A stretch of 64,000 nt of DNA from the NCBI GenBank assembly GCA_963082975.1, contig OY720344.1, positions 65,748,546 through 65,812,545 on the forward strand, in the 5' to 3' direction. Shown piece after piece: positions 35,113-48,654 of this stretch. The first letter of the stretch is position 1, and each line of letters starts with the position of its first letter. This DNA comes from Labia minor (taxonomy: Eukaryota; Arthropoda; Insecta; Dermaptera; Spongiphoridae). A program made the position numbers and the translations under genes. The notes beneath the pieces are model-generated. The model saw only the letters and a list, made by a program, of their open reading frames with translations. It searched no databases and was not told the DNA's origin.

Positions 35113-38100
35113 TCAATTTGGATTTAATAATCGGTTTTTGACTCGATTGATAATATCTGGATGACAAAATGCTTGAAGCACATCCTCCATTAATTTATCA
35201 CAATTTTGGACCTCTTCAATTTCAGTTACTTCTTCTTCAATATATTCAGCTTTATTTAATAAAATATTATAAAATTCTTGACTAGAATTTTGTTTAAGAA
35301 CTTCAAAACAATAATGATACTTTTCTAAAATAAATTGGAATCTATCTTCAAGATTTTCAGGAAGTGATGATGATTGCGTTGAACCTTCGCTACTTAATTT
35401 ACGTTTTTTTATCTTATTTCCATTATTATATTTGGATAATTTTAAATAGGATTTGTTATTTTGAATGCATTTACCCATTTGCAAAAGCGTTTCTTCTAAA
35501 GGGTACTCCAATATATCAAACTGGAAAATAAAAAGAAAATCATCTTTTAAAATAATTTTTTAAAAATTTTATTTATATTAAATAAAATATTTATTATATA
35601 TTTATTAAAAACCACAGAAAAAAGAAAAAAAACAACGTTAAAAGTAGAAAGTTTTTATGTACTTGTTTTATGGAGGAAAAGAAAAATGCTTGATTTTGAA
35701 AATTTATTAATTCAATAAGAAATCTAAATTAATTAATTAATTATCAATCTAAAATATCAGTGGCCATTTTAGGTATCTGGTGCCTCTAGATACTTTATGT
35801 GTGGGAATCCTCTGTTGATATTATAAATGCAATTATTTTTTGTTGTACCCACAATCACAATGTTGTACCATCAATAATAATTTAAAATTTTTGAAAATAA
35901 AAATAAAAGAAAATTGAACTTTATTTTTAAATGGAGCTGCAAAGTAGTCTTACAATTACAAACAGAAAAAACAAGTACATATTCATAAATCATAACAGTA
36001 AATATTTGTTAAGTTTATATATAATTTATAATTATAATCATATAAAAAATATTATATTTTAATTCGTAAAGAAATAGTAGATTAGTTTTAAATCTTAATA
36101 AATACAAAATCAAAAAAACAATATTTTTATTATTAAATTTTGGGGACCCTTCTATCGACGTGCATAGTGTGTTTAACCCATCACTGTAAAAGATTTAAAG
36201 ATAAAAGGCATTTATATTGCTAACATACATACAATTTTTAATTATTATATTTCAAATTGGATTTATAATAATTAAAATTGGAATTTAGACAAATCGTCTC
36301 TAAGACCATAATATAAACAAATTTATTAACATTATAACAAATATATAACAAATTTATATGAATTGAGAATAGAAAAAAAAATATTAAAACCCTTTAAAAT
36401 ATTTTAAATAAATAAAAAACAATTAAAAACAATAAACTCATGAATTTAAAATAAAAAAGTAAATTCGTAATTTACCTCATTTGGATTGAGAATTTTACTT
36501 AGATGATTCTTTGGGAGAGTTTGGCAAATTTGTGAAACAAATATTCTCACTAAAGCTTCTTCAATTCTAGCCTCATCATCTGTAGGCTAAAGTACAACAA
36601 TTAATTTAAAAGAAAAAAAGGCATATTGACATTTTTTAAAAATATTTACTAATGGAATCCAAGTGTTAAGACTAATAGCTGGCTCAATATTCTCCACATA
36701 ATGCCACCAACGATGTGGTACAAATAAAACATCTCCAGGATTTAATGTAGCCACTCGTGCTTTCAAGTCGATGTTTTTAAATTCTATAAAATGGGCAAGA
36801 AATCTTTAGACCAGCTTTCAGTTTAATTATAGTAATAAAACATAAGTAAGATTTCTATACCTTTAATTTCTTTTAAATCTGGGGTAAAAAAGTTGATTTT
36901 ACTGTAAATACTTGATTCTTCATATGGAATTCTTGACATATTTAAAAGATTTGTACTTTCAGGTGGGAATAAATACCATTGTTTTCTAAATTAAATAAAA
37001 GTTGTTTCATCATAAGAATATTTTATATATGTGAATATATATATATATATATAAAACTATATACATAATTACCTCCCATAAATTTGTGCAACAAGATTAC
37101 ATCCATAGGTATCTAAATGGCAGGGAGTATGTGCACCTTTACTTCCAATCCATATTGTAGAATCGATGCCCTTGCGATCGGCGAAGCCAAATTGGTACCA
37201 ATTCACACTCTACAACATTCGTTCCTTAATAAACAAAATAATAAAATTGATATAAGAAAAAAAATAAACATAGAAAATAAAATAATCCAAATTTTAAATT
37301 TATTGGAATTATAAAAATTGTGATTTTACACCTTCAGTATTAATTATTTCATTTATTTGTCTTGGCTTTATTATGGTATTTATTGATAAGCTTATTATCT
37401 TACAAAGTTTGGATTTTTTATAATTATTACTCTATTCACGTGTTTATTATTTATTTGTTATTAATTTTATTATAATAAAATGATTCAGATTTTGAATATT
37501 AGATATTTTAAAGAAATTAATATATGTATATATATATATATCACAAAATTTGCTTTTTTTGAGTTAGACCTGCGTTTAACTGGAAAAGTTTCTCGAGAGA
37601 GAAAATTTTTATTTTACGAGGAATGCTATATAATCTGCCTAAACGGTATTAAATGAGAAATATTTTATTTAAAAATCTTAGATCATGAAATTTGTGACAA
37701 AATTCGTAAATAATATCATAAATTTTATATTGTGAATATTTTTCTTATCTATGATTTACAACTTTAAAGGAGACAAAAAGTCCTAAGAATAAACGGTTTT
37801 TAATAAATAATATAATTTTGAATCAATATACTATTCAAAATCTTAAAAAGAAATGATTATCAAATATTTTATATAAATATATACCTCTAAAATCTCTGGA
37901 TGATTTGATAACCATTCATGCATATGTTTATAATCAAAATAGGCCCATTCATCAGTATTTTCTTGGGAAAACGCAATAAATTCTTGCATTGTCAGATACT
38001 TAGAATAACAGGTACTTTCCCATTGGGGTATCTAAAAACAATCAGAAATATTTTTATCAATATTCAGGAAATTATTTAATTATAAATTGTAAAAAAAATG

Positions 38101-38489
38101 TTCAAGTTTCATTAACATATTTTTAAAACCAAAAAGAAATTATAAATTTTTTTATTGTTTTCAAAATGAAACTAATTGTATAAAATAGTTAAAAATTGAA
38201 CGTAAATATATAAGTTTATCAATTTATTTTTAATATAATTTCAATATTAATATGTTATTATATAAATTTATAATTTATCAAAAATATTTATTTTTACCTT
38301 AGTATATTTTCTCGTACCACATCGAAATGGCAAAGGCTTGTCTCCTAATTTTTCAGCCCATTTATCTAAATTCCATTCAAGTAATTCCCAGTCTTTAATA
38401 AATCCTTTAAAAATTACAGGCTGAGTTATGTGCGTTAAAATTAATTGTTTTATAATACTTGCAGGAGGTAATTCGATTTCAGAATCCAT
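35113..38489 (-). CDS. HSPBAP1: JmjC-domain protein, HSPBAP1-like (complete, 7 exons)
   Basis: 417 residues on the minus strand. Exons in order: 38489-38298, 38031-37885, 37209-37073, 36985-36861, 36783-36650, 36586-36476, 35520-35113, all with GT/AG borders and matching phases. The JmjC fold is an Fe(II)/2-oxoglutarate oxygenase: HxD is His144-Leu-Asp146 (in PCHLDTYG) and the second iron histidine is His228 in VPHRWWH. Other conserved text: EWAYFDYKHMHEW, NWYQFGFADRKG, RIPYEESS. These resemble animal HSPBAP1, whose human member binds HSP27; the substrate is not known from sequence. The C-terminal 135 residues are acidic and poorly conserved. Human HSPBAP1 is somewhat longer. Start: ATG at 38489 before DSEIELPP, the first Met in frame. 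Confidence 0.9.
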
Positions 38490-39204
38490 AATGATTTAAT
38501 AAATATACACAAATAAACAAATAGGTTGAAATAATAAATAAATATTAAATTAAATAATTAGATAATGTAGTGACAATTATAATAGTTTTAAAGAGCCATG
38601 TATTTATTGTATTGACAGTTTATTCAATTTTTTAATCCAAGGAGGGCGCTTAAAACAGGCGGTTAATTTAAAATAATTTTAAATTGTTCTAAATCGATCT
38701 ATTATAATTTAATAAAATAATTATATCTTTGTATAAAAATTCATATTTATTTATAGAGCTAATTGGTAAAAATTAATAATTTAATTTTAATATATTTTTA
38801 AATCATTCTTTTCATTTCTATATATAAATTACTTATATATTTAAATATAAAAGTAAAAATCTTTACAAATATTAAATATTTCCTTTTATTAGTTTCTTTT
38901 TACAATTCTTGGTTTACATAATTTTGTCCTTAAATTTTTTTGTCTCTCCACCATCTAATAAGGATTGAATTTCTTAAGAGATTTATCTCATAGATATTTC
39001 ACAATTCTTATCATTAGGGCCCTCCACTGATTATAAGTTAATTGATTAATAAAACCATTTGATTAAGAAGAATTTAATTAGAAGTTGAATATTTAAGAAA
39101 AGCTTTAAAAACTACTTTATTAATAGTTTAATTTAATATTATTTAGTTTAATTTATTTTCAGATTTAAATCAAGATAAAGTGAATTATATTAAATTATTT
39201 TTTC
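38490..39204. other. Upstream region of the JmjC gene
   Basis: AT-rich sequence holding the presumed promoter of the minus-strand JmjC gene. No recognisable core element stands out and no mobile element was identified before the hAT-type element at 39213. Confidence 0.4.
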
Positions 39205-39212
39205 AGTATTAA

Positions 39213-39819
39213 CAGGGCCGTCTTAAGGAATTCGGCGCCCATGGGCTACTAAAAATAATGCGCCCTTCTTCCTAAGAAAATACACAGAATGGCAAATGGG
39301 AGTCGGAAAAGTTATACAAAACAAAAGTGTCAGAACTAGAAAAAAACTATTTATTACTTTTATAATAAACCGTTATCTTTATTGTAACTTTCTTTAAAGT
39401 CACTTATTTAAAAGATGGGTATAAATGTTTACCCAGATTTGAGGGGATTATCTCAATAATGACAGTTCCGATCAGTTTTTAGTTTAATCCTTAGAATTTG
39501 ATCGGAACTATTATATGATTTGTGGTCTTATATTAACTCCAGTACAGCTCCGACAGTTCAAATGCGACTGAAACAAAAGTACGATCGGTAGGGTGTTACT
39601 CCTATTTCGCGTTGCCCTTCTCTATCTATCGTTTTTCAGCACATTTGGAAGAAATAAAAATCAGTTTAATATTTTAAGAAGTGTTTTAATTTAAAAATAA
39701 GTAAAAACTAATAAAACGAAAAATAAATTTTTACTATATCGCAAATAAAAAATTGCCGCCTCAAAAGGCTTGCGCCCTAGGGCTATAGCTCATTTAGCCC
39801 TGTGGTTAGGGAGGCACTG
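39213..39819. mobile_element. Non-autonomous hAT-type element with perfect 8-bp duplication
   Basis: 607 bp. The left end is CAGGGCCGTCTTAAGG; the right end read inward is CAGTGCCTCCCTAACC. It is flanked by AGTATTAA at 39205-39212 and 39820-39827. An 8-bp duplication and CAG ends indicate hAT. There is no transposase frame inside. Confidence 0.85.
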
Positions 39820-39827
39820 AGTATTAA

Positions 39828-40149
39828 TAAGTATAAAATATTATTTAGTTAATTTCTGTTCGTATTTATCGATTAGTTATTTTTTTTTATTAAAAATTTT
39901 AACATTTATAAAATAATTCATCTACACTTTAATTACTAATAATTCAAAAATATAATATGAATTATTATCGAAAATTTTTAAAATTGAATTAATACAATTT
40001 AGAAAACATTTGAAATTAATATAAAACTAATAATTATAATTTTAAATATTTTTATTAATTTCTTTAAATTTTACTATAAATCCTAAATACAAATACATTA
40101 TTCAGTAGTTCATAAGTATTATCTTCTTTTATTAGCCAAAATGGTATAT
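39828..40149. other. AT-rich spacer
   Basis: About 320 bp of AT-rich DNA between two mobile sequences; nothing identifiable. Confidence 0.5.
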
Positions 40150-40856
40150 TTATATATATTTGAGATATTCCTGTTAAGAATTTTCACCGAATAGATAATA
40201 AAGAAAAATGATCTTCGTTAGTTTTTCTTAATTAAAATTAGTCATTTTTACTATCTCGCCAGAGATAGTATTGCGATCATGAAAATTTTCGATGTTGAGA
40301 TTTTGATGTTTTTATACGTTTTGAAGGTTCCAGAATCATTTTCACTAAGGTTGAGAAAAATGTCTGTGTGTGTGTGTGTATGTGTGTATGTATGTAGGCA
40401 AGATTACGCAAAAACGGTTTGAGCTAGAATGATGAAATTTGGTACATGGACATTATTCAAAATTCATAGTTTTCTATCAACTTTTGAGAAATGTAGCTCA
40501 ACCGGAAGAGGGTCATTACCTACAACGTTTTGATTTTTTTTCCTCTAAAGTGACCGTAAAAATAAAGATATATGTTTGATAATTTTTCACATGATTAATA
40601 ATTGTATAAAACTGCTATATATAGAATTTCAGCTTGATTGATTCGCTGAAATTACCAGAATTAATTTTTTAACACTGCAAATCTCACGCGCCAACACGTG
40701 ACGTGGTGCCATCAACAAAAAGCCAAACATGCGCTGGTTTAATATTTATTATTTATTATTTATAATTTATAATTAATTTAATTTAATTTAAATACAATAT
40801 ATTATGTTATTTAATCCAATTCAAATTGTGAGATAGTCGAGTGGAGACACTCCAGC
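40150..40856 (+). repeat. Repeat R1, copy 4 (longest)
   Basis: The most complete R1 copy, about 700 bp. It starts near a short palindrome CTCGCCAGAGATAGT, holds a TGTGTGTATGTGTG run, GTAATGATGAAATTTGGTAC-like text, CACGTGACGTGGTGCCATCA and ends GAGATAGTCGAGTGGAGACA then CTCCAG. No reading frame. Confidence 0.75.
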
Positions 40857-41048
40857 TGATTAATGTTAAAATAGCATCAACAGCGACATGTCATATCAGT
40901 CCCTCGTCATATCTTATTCTTTTTTAAATGAATTTCAAAATAAAATTAATAATTTTAAAATCAAATTACGAAATATATTTATATCATTCTTTACCACAAA
41001 AAAATATTCATGAAATTAACAACATGATAATAGGTATGGACAATTAAT

Positions 41049-42924
41049 AGGGTTGTTGCATAAAATGTTTTTTTCGCTGAAATTTTTTTTTAAACTATAT
41101 TGAAAATAGTAAATACGAATATATTTAAAATAATAATTAATACTTTGACAATTAATTATAATTTATTGAAAACGCTTAAAAAATTCGAATTTAACTACGT
41201 GGCTTAAACGGGTTCTGATTAGACGGCCGCTTCGTGACGTCAAATGCTGGTATACAGTCGAGCGTCTAACCTACCGAAACGTATTTGTGCAAGTTTTTTT
41301 ATCTTTTTCCATCAAGTCGCCGTCAAATTCGCAGTAATTGTGAAACATGACACAGCCAGGCTAGGAAGCAAAAACAGTATAGTATCTTTTTTTGGCCAAA
41401 AAATAAGAGATTTTAAACAATTTGCTATTAATGGAACAGACTTATTAAAAATCCTATTTGCTTGACTAGCAGACATGCCAAACTCATCGCCTAAACGGGA
41501 AAATGTATCATTCATTTTGATTTTGGTTAAAGTTAAATATATGTCTATATGAATTAAACCTGTCTTGTTGTGTAAAAGATCTATGACATACAGAAACTGC
41601 TCTGGTATACCTATATACATTTTAGGTTTCCTTTTTATAATGGAAAGCTTTAACTTTCTGGTAATAATTCTTCTGTCGTGTTATATTCTTCCGAAAAAAA
41701 ATATTCTTCACTACTTTTAAAAGTAATGGTATCCTCACTAATCGATGAAATATTATCGATAGTATCATCAGTAATATAACTACTGGATTTATCGATACCA
41801 CTTTTTTCTGTCTTTATATTTTGCTTAATAGGTTTGCAAAGAATAGCTTTACTTCTGTAATATGTCTTTGTTTGTATACTGACATCTTTAAATCGAATTT
41901 CCAAATTATTTATTTCATCATCAATATCCATATTTTCTTGAATCAAAGAATGATCGGTAAGATCCATCACTACTTGAGAACATCCTGCGATTATTTCATC
42001 AGCCATTATTTTCTCTGATTCTTCTTTTTCCATATCCTGCAGAGTTTGCATTCTTTTCCGTTTTGCAGCTCCTGGTCTCATATCAACTTTATCGCTTGTA
42101 TGCTGTCTATTTTTCTGACAATCGAAAATATGTGGAATTGTTTTTTTTTCAATTGGATTCGTCCTCCCTTTATTTTAAATTTGCAATAATTTTCTATATC
42201 TTCTTGCAACTAACCAAGTATTTTCATACTTATTAAAATTTATCCATATATTTATTGATTTAATAAAATAAGAATACATTTATGTAAATATTTAAATGTA
42301 TAATTCTTATATTTAATTTAACATAATAGGATATTAAATGTAATATCTTTAATAATATTGTTTAAAATTACAAGACGAAAATTAGACGAAAATAAGTATA
42401 TCATTTTGATTATGTTATTGTTGGTTATATATTATTGTTCTGTATAAATCATGAATTTATCATACGTACGTTGAAATGATCTTCACAACAAAACAAACAA
42501 CTTGTTGGTGGATTCGCTACATCGTCACGTCTTGCCATTTTCAACCACATTTTTCGACGTTTAATATCACGTGGTACTGTTAAAAATACTTTGTTCGGTG
42601 TTTTTATACTTGTATTAGTGCACTCTGGTACAAAGCACCACTTATACGATTCTTTCTTCTTTGAATTATTAACATTTTCACTGATATTCTCCATTTTCGG
42701 TCGATTAAATGTATCACTCGTATCACCTCGTGTACACAAGTCGGTTCCGTATAGGGTGCGTACCAGCATGTGACGTCACGTAGCAAGCGCGAAAAGAGCA
42801 CGTTTCAAACGGTCTTAATTTTCGTTTTACTATAACTCAGTTAATTATTAACATTTTTTTTTCTTAATTTGTTACGGAAGTGTTGTTTAAATAGTAAAAT
42901 AAAATTTTTTTGTGCAATGACCCT
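41049..42924 (-). mobile_element. ISL2EU (IS4EU)-type DNA transposon, deleted
   Basis: 1876 bp with ends AGGGTTGTTGCATAAAA and AGGGTCATTGCACAAAA (inverted), flanked by AT on both sides, the dinucleotide target of this superfamily. Subterminal inverted repeats (CGTGACGTCA then ATGCTGGTA) lie about 190 and 150 bp inside the ends. The minus strand encodes THAP and helix-turn-helix parts of the transposase, but the DDE nuclease domain is gone. Confidence 0.82.
41312..42769 (-). pseudogene. THAP/HTH transposase remnant of the ISL2EU element
   Basis: First exon 42769-42470: THAP zinc finger, with Cys-x4-Cys (CFVPEC), a basic KRRKMWLKMARR helix and the closing Cys-x2-His (CCEDHF), then a donor GTACGT at 42469. 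A second coding block (about 42165-41650) opens with TNPIEKKTIPHIFDCQ and ends in an acidic linker (EEYNTTEELLPES) at a stop. A third block in another frame (41620-41312) has QFLYVIDLLHNKTG, LTLTKIKMNDTFSRLGDEFG and SQANRIFNK, the helix-turn-helix that precedes the DDE domain. It then ends early, so no catalytic domain remains. Start Met: either 42769 or the later MENISEN. Confidence 0.8.
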
Positions 42925-43273
42925 ATTATAAATGAGAATCTTTAAATATTATTTCTTTTATTTAAAGAGGCATATATTGAACAACGGAGAGCTTTTAATA
43001 AAAGATTTCAGGGCTTTTGAAATGACAAATTTATTGATATTTTCTATGTACAAATAGAAACAGAAGTGAATTTATTAATATTCCCAGACATACCCCTAAT
43101 ATTCTTAAAACAATATTCAAGTCCATAAAGAATAATTTTTTTAAACTACCGAGCGGTGGCTCGGTTTATTTAATATATTATATTGGATTCCTTTCCATCC
43201 ATTTAGAAGATATATATATATATTAATAAAGTGTAGATTGTATATTTCCAAAGTTGCATTTATTATTTATCTA

Positions 43274-43760
43274 TCTTATAAATTATACTAGCAAAATTAT
43301 ATATAGTATATATATTTGTATTGTTGAAATATTAAACCGCTAGAAGGATTTTTTTGACATTCACACAATAGTTAATTTTTATAAAGAAAAATCGATCTGT
43401 ATTGGTTTCAGCCTCGGGAAAAATAATCTTTGTTAGTTTTTCTTAATTTAAAATAGGAAATTTAAATGACGTCAGCAACACGTCAGACAGCGCTTCCTTA
43501 ATTACAAAATATTATAAATTTTAACTGTTTTTATATATATGTATATTTAAATACAGTCTTATTTTTATTTAATTTCTCTAGCTGGGGTCTATAAGACGGA
43601 GTCAACCCAGCCTCCGGTATCAAAATTGGGAAAGCTTCTTGATAGCGAGTCCGATTAAGAAAATCAAGGTAAAGGTTGATAGGACTCGTTCTACTGATCA
43701 TAGGACACCTAATTGATATAACCGACTTGATAGACGTTGTCCTTGAGTAGGACGTACAAA
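43274..43760 (+). mobile_element. Helitron-related element, R2 family copy 3
   Basis: Starts TCTTATAAATTATACTAGC after an A, a variant of the 3680 and 31100 ends, and continues with AACCGCT-GA-GGATTTTTTT and ATTGGTTTCAGCCTCGGGAA as in 9460. It then has GACGTCAGCAACACGTCAGAC boxes and a right part matching 9755-9860 (TCAAAATTGGGAA, then TTGATAGGACTCGTT). The exact 3' end is not certain. Confidence 0.55.
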
Positions 43761-44590
43761 AGTTTTTACGTTAGAAAACTTTTAATCAATTTCCTATAAA
43801 AATAAAAACATATTATGCCAAATTCAATGATTATATTGGAATGTTCACAAAAAAAGAAAGGTTCTTGATCTTGATTAGATTATCCTAATAAATAAATTGT
43901 TGATTGATATACCTATTGCTAAAAATTCGAATAAGAGCCCCCTCCTATCAAGGGAGCACTGTCCTCTGACTTGATTGGTTACGGGCTGACCAGCTGGTAC
44001 ATAAATAAAAATTGTTTTCATTATAGATCCTTACTATACCTTGTTCTAATTTTAATGAAAACCCGATTTTTTATATTCCCTCTATTTTTTGTTTTGTTTT
44101 AATAAAGATAAAATACAAAATAAATTATATTAGTATTTTATTAGTTAAATGACCAAGACGATCAATTATATTTAATTATAGTTGTATTGTTTAATATAAA
44201 TATTTATTAAAAAAAAGAAAGAAGTTTGGAAAATTGAATAAAATAAGTTATAAATAACTTTTTTAGTAGAAAATATTTAATTTTTTTTTTATTTTCCAGA
44301 AAAAACAACAATAGGCTAAGGATAATACAAATAATACAAATAATACAAATATTAAATTATAATATTAAATTTACTTAAATTCATTCTGAATATATATTTT
44401 TCCCTTAAGTCTTGTTGCCTTAATGACCACGTTGGAAGGCTTCTCTTGGAATGAAGGTGAACTGAAACCCAACAAGTGAAGGGTTTTTGGGCTGCTATTG
44501 GATGAGGTTGGGTGGTAACTTGATCTTTATTTAAAAATACAATCGATGAAATCTTAAAAAGATAAATTGATCCTCTTGATTAAATATCGA
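43761..44590 (-). other. Spacer and presumed 3' UTR of the Rpb8 exon
   Basis: The part next to 44590 is GC-richer than its surroundings and contains AATAAA on the minus strand near 44534-44539, about 55 bp after the stop codon. This fits a short 3' UTR and poly(A) signal. The rest is AT-rich with nothing recognisable. Confidence 0.45.
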
Positions 44591-44767
<177 letters not shown>

Positions 44768-44999
44768 TTATAGAAGAAGAGAAAAGAAGAAGATCAACTA
44801 AAATACATTGGAAATGATAGATCTTGGTTAATTATAGGATTTATTGCAAAATAACTGAAATTTTCAATTGTATTAGAATGAATAAAGAAGAATGATTAAT
44901 TAGAGAGCTTGGTTGATTGAATAACATTCAGAAGCAATCCGTTAATTGTGAGGGGTAAAGTTGACGTGTTAGGTCTAACAAAGTGTAGGGCAAGGGGGA

Positions 45000-45300
45000 G
45001 GAGGAAGGAAGGGGTTGGTGGTTTCTTTTCCGATTAGTCTTCCTTCATCTCGGAAGACACGTAGCTTCTGCCACATACGTCCTTCACCGGGACACCGGGA
45101 ACTTGTTGGCATACGAACGAAAGATCGGCCAGTGACTATATTTAAATAGGTCTCTCGGGAATGTCACCGCAGTCCTGGCTATACTTATAGGGTGGCGAGT
45201 CCCGGCGAATGCCAAGTCAACAACAAAATCCATCCGTGGCACAATCCATACTCGCTTTCTCACTGATAACAATCTTATCAGGAGTAGCAAATGGTTGATA
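45000..45300 (-). other. GC-richer island of unknown nature
   Basis: Clearly less AT-rich than its surroundings. On the minus strand one frame is open for 68 residues (45290-45084). Another gives CQQVPGVPVKDVCGRSYVSS ending at a stop behind a possible acceptor (AAATATAG). I recognise no protein family, and neither frame matches Rpb8. It could be an exon, a promoter region or conserved non-coding DNA. Confidence 0.3.
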
Positions 45301-47170
45301 CCATTTCAAACATAAACAAACAATTTTCTATGGACATATTTTTAATGAAGATCATTTTTAATGAAGATTCCTTGTAAACATTATGTATTCTTAAAATTGC
45401 ATTTAATAAAAAATAAAGATTATTCTTATTATAATCCACCATCATAAAGAAAAAAAATCAACTTTTTTTAAGAAGAAATTATTTTCCTAAATAGATAAGC
45501 TTCAAATAAGTAAATGTCAATTCAAATTAATAAAATCTAATAATTAATATTACATAAAAAAAGATTAAATATAAAATTACATCAATTTATAACTCCAATA
45601 GGAATTTATTATACGTGTCACTCAGAAGCCAATGATTAACTCCACATTTAAAGAAACTGAGAAAATGAAGCTTGTAGAAAATTCAGGTTTATTGATTACA
45701 GAAAAATGTATATTGCATTGCAATATTAAGATTATCAAGTTCATTATTCACTTCATGTGGTGCAGATTACATTACATTAAATTACTAGCAAAATTTTAAA
45801 AATTGGAGTTGATCGGTTTGGCTTCTGAGTAGCACATATATATGTTTTGTATGCATTTTGGTAATTACACCATCTCAAAACCTTTGCGAAAAAATCAAAT
45901 ATATCAATAAGCATGAAATTTTATTTAAACTTTACATATTCTTATTAAGTTTAATATGTTAGAATTTTATTTTAGTTTAGTTCACACAGATTAAAAAATA
46001 CTTCAACTAATGTCTTTAGTTAAATCTATTAGTTTAATATTTATTTATAACTAGTAATAAATAAATCCGTTTCCTTTCAAAATTTTAATGATTTTTAAAG
46101 TTTCAAGTAGTAATTTATGGATTAGGTATTATTTTGTTTAATTTATATATATAATTATAAAGAATCATATTGTATTAAGTTGGATCAATAGTAGTCACTC
46201 ATCCCTTCTTTTATTTCGTGAATACCCGTCTATTTCCTTTTAAAATATATGTTTTACTATGCTAGAATATTATGTCTAACAAATGAGGGTAATACAAAAT
46301 AAAAAATTTAAAAATAAAAAGAATAAAAGATTATATATATATATATATAAGGAGGAGGAATTAGAGTGGAATCGTCAAAAGAGAGAGAAAGAGAAAGAGA
46401 GCATTGGAGGTTATTGGCTCTGAGTCAATGAAGACAAAAGTATTTTAGTAAAAATAGAGTTAAACGAAAGAAAATCAATCTTAAGATTGAGATAAAATTA
46501 ATACAAATATTTTAGGAATGTATGCGAAAGAAATTGGGTAAAAAGTTCTCTGATCAATTATATAAAAAAAACATCAACGCGATTATATAAATATTTATAA
46601 CATTTATCTATTACTGAGTGAAATTAGTTTGATAGAATTTATAATAAAATTTAATTCTCTAATTATTAATTATTTAGTAATGAAATTACTCTATAAATTA
46701 TGAACGACTATTTTAATAAAAAAACTTTTCTGACATGAAAAGGTAATCTGATTAGTTGTTTTTCAGTTGGTCATATTAATAGTTACAATACTTATCTAGT
46801 AGAAAATCAAACAAACTGAAGAAAATATTAAAATAATAAGCGCCTGGAGCACATACATATGACGCTCTTTTCCATAGAACACTTTTTAGAATGGCCGACA
46901 AAATCATACGTGTGCCAAAATTACAAACACAATTATTTAACTATACAAACTATTGTATAATACAGTCATGGCCTAACCTTTGAAAAAACCTCTCTTGATG
47001 TATTTATAAATATTTGGAGTCTATAAAGATATGTTCCAAAATTTGTTTTTTTCATTTGTTGCATTCTTGTAAGCAATAAAATAAATAACAAATTCTAAAA
47101 CTATTAATTCAAAATTTACTTAAAGTAGGTAATTAGTTGATGATATCGATGAACCTCTATTTATTATTTA
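45301..47170. other. AT-rich region without recognisable gene
   Basis: Nearly 1.9 kb of AT-rich sequence with an AT microsatellite near 46332 and a GAGA-rich patch (46374-46410). No reading frame, RNA gene or transposon end could be supported. Confidence 0.5.
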
Positions 47171-47174
47171 AGTA

Positions 47175-47770
47175 AAATGTAAAAAATCTGGAGTGTCTCC
47201 ACTCGACTATCTCACAATTTTGAATTGGATTAATTAATATATATTATATTTAAATTAAATTTAATTAATTAAATTATAAATTAAAATTAATAAATAATAT
47301 TTATTAAACCAACGCGTGATTAGTTAGTTGATGGCACCACTTCAAGTGCTAGAGGGTGATTGCCAGTCAACGTGTTAAAAAATTAATTCCGGTACTTTCA
47401 TCGATTCAATCAAGCTGAAATTCTATATATAGCAGTTTTATACAATTTTTATTCATGTGAAACATAATCTTTATTTTTATGGTCAGTTTAGAGAAAAAAA
47501 TAAAAACGTGGTAGGTAATGACCTTCTTCCGAAAGAGCTAAATTTCCCAAAAGTTGAGAGAAAACTACGAATTTTGAATAATGCCCGTGTACCAAATTTC
47601 ATTATTTTACCTCAAACCGTTTTTGCGTAATCTTGTCTACATAATCACACACATTTTTCTCAAACTTAGTGAAAATGACTCAGGGACCTTCAAAACGCAT
47701 AAAAACATCAAAATCTCGACATCGAAAATTTTCGTAATCGCAATACACTCTCTGGCGAGTTAGTAATAAT
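47175..47770 (-). repeat. Repeat R1, copy 5 (minus)
   Basis: Reverse complement of the 40150-40856 copy, entering with CTGGAGTGTCTCCACTCGAC and leaving with GCAATACACTCTCTGGCGAG. Both ends are present, so it defines the family length together with copy 4. Non-coding. Confidence 0.75.
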
Positions 47771-48654
47771 TTTCTGATGAATATTCTTTCTAGTCTTATC
47801 AAGTTGGATCTAAGCGTTATAGAGGAGTAGTACTACAACGACTCCTCTCAACCTTTATTTTGATACTATTGATTGGAAACTTACTTTTTAAACCAAATAA
47901 CTCACCACTTTTGATCACCTAGAATGGATGGATCTCTAACAGGCTGCAAAAACAAAATATTTAAGAAATGAACCCAGACTCCAAGGTTGTTAATCAGACA
48001 CGTTCATTAATTGTATAGATATATTTATTTATTTATTTTTGTTATTGTTGAAATTATCTGAAGAGTAATATTGTAAAAATAAATTGCATGTTTAAAAGCT
48101 CAAATCATAATAATTAATTCCAAATTTTTGGCTCACTGGCCCTAGCGGAAACATTTTTACAATGAATATATATTATTATTGCAAACAAAAAATTAATATA
48201 ATATTTTATTTTAAATTCTAATATTCAAATATCATTTCATTTAAATAATTTATTCTAAAAGTTCTCATTTTAATTAATTTAATAAAATATTTAGATCATA
48301 TTTAACTTAATTTTTATTTATTCTTTTTATATATTTTAATATTTCTTCTTTTTCTATTTGAAAGAGAAAGGTTAAAAAAACAGAATATATTATTTTTAAT
48401 GTTTTATGAATACAAAAATATTTTCAAAACGTCAATTAAAATGACTAAATTATATTATTTTTGTTTTTGTTTCAATTATTAATTACAACTATATTTTAAG
48501 TGCAAAAATGGTTTCTTGGTTATATAAAATTAAAATATGATTTTTTAGACAAATGATATAAACGAGATGTTTTAAATTTTGAGTATTTTTATTAATTTTT
48601 TTTTTTTATTAATAGGCTTCTTTTTTTATTTTTAATTTTTAATAAATTTTCTTT

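Noticed and set aside
40370-40400. GT microsatellite as a regulatory element
   Set aside because: It is an internal part of repeat R1 in several copies.
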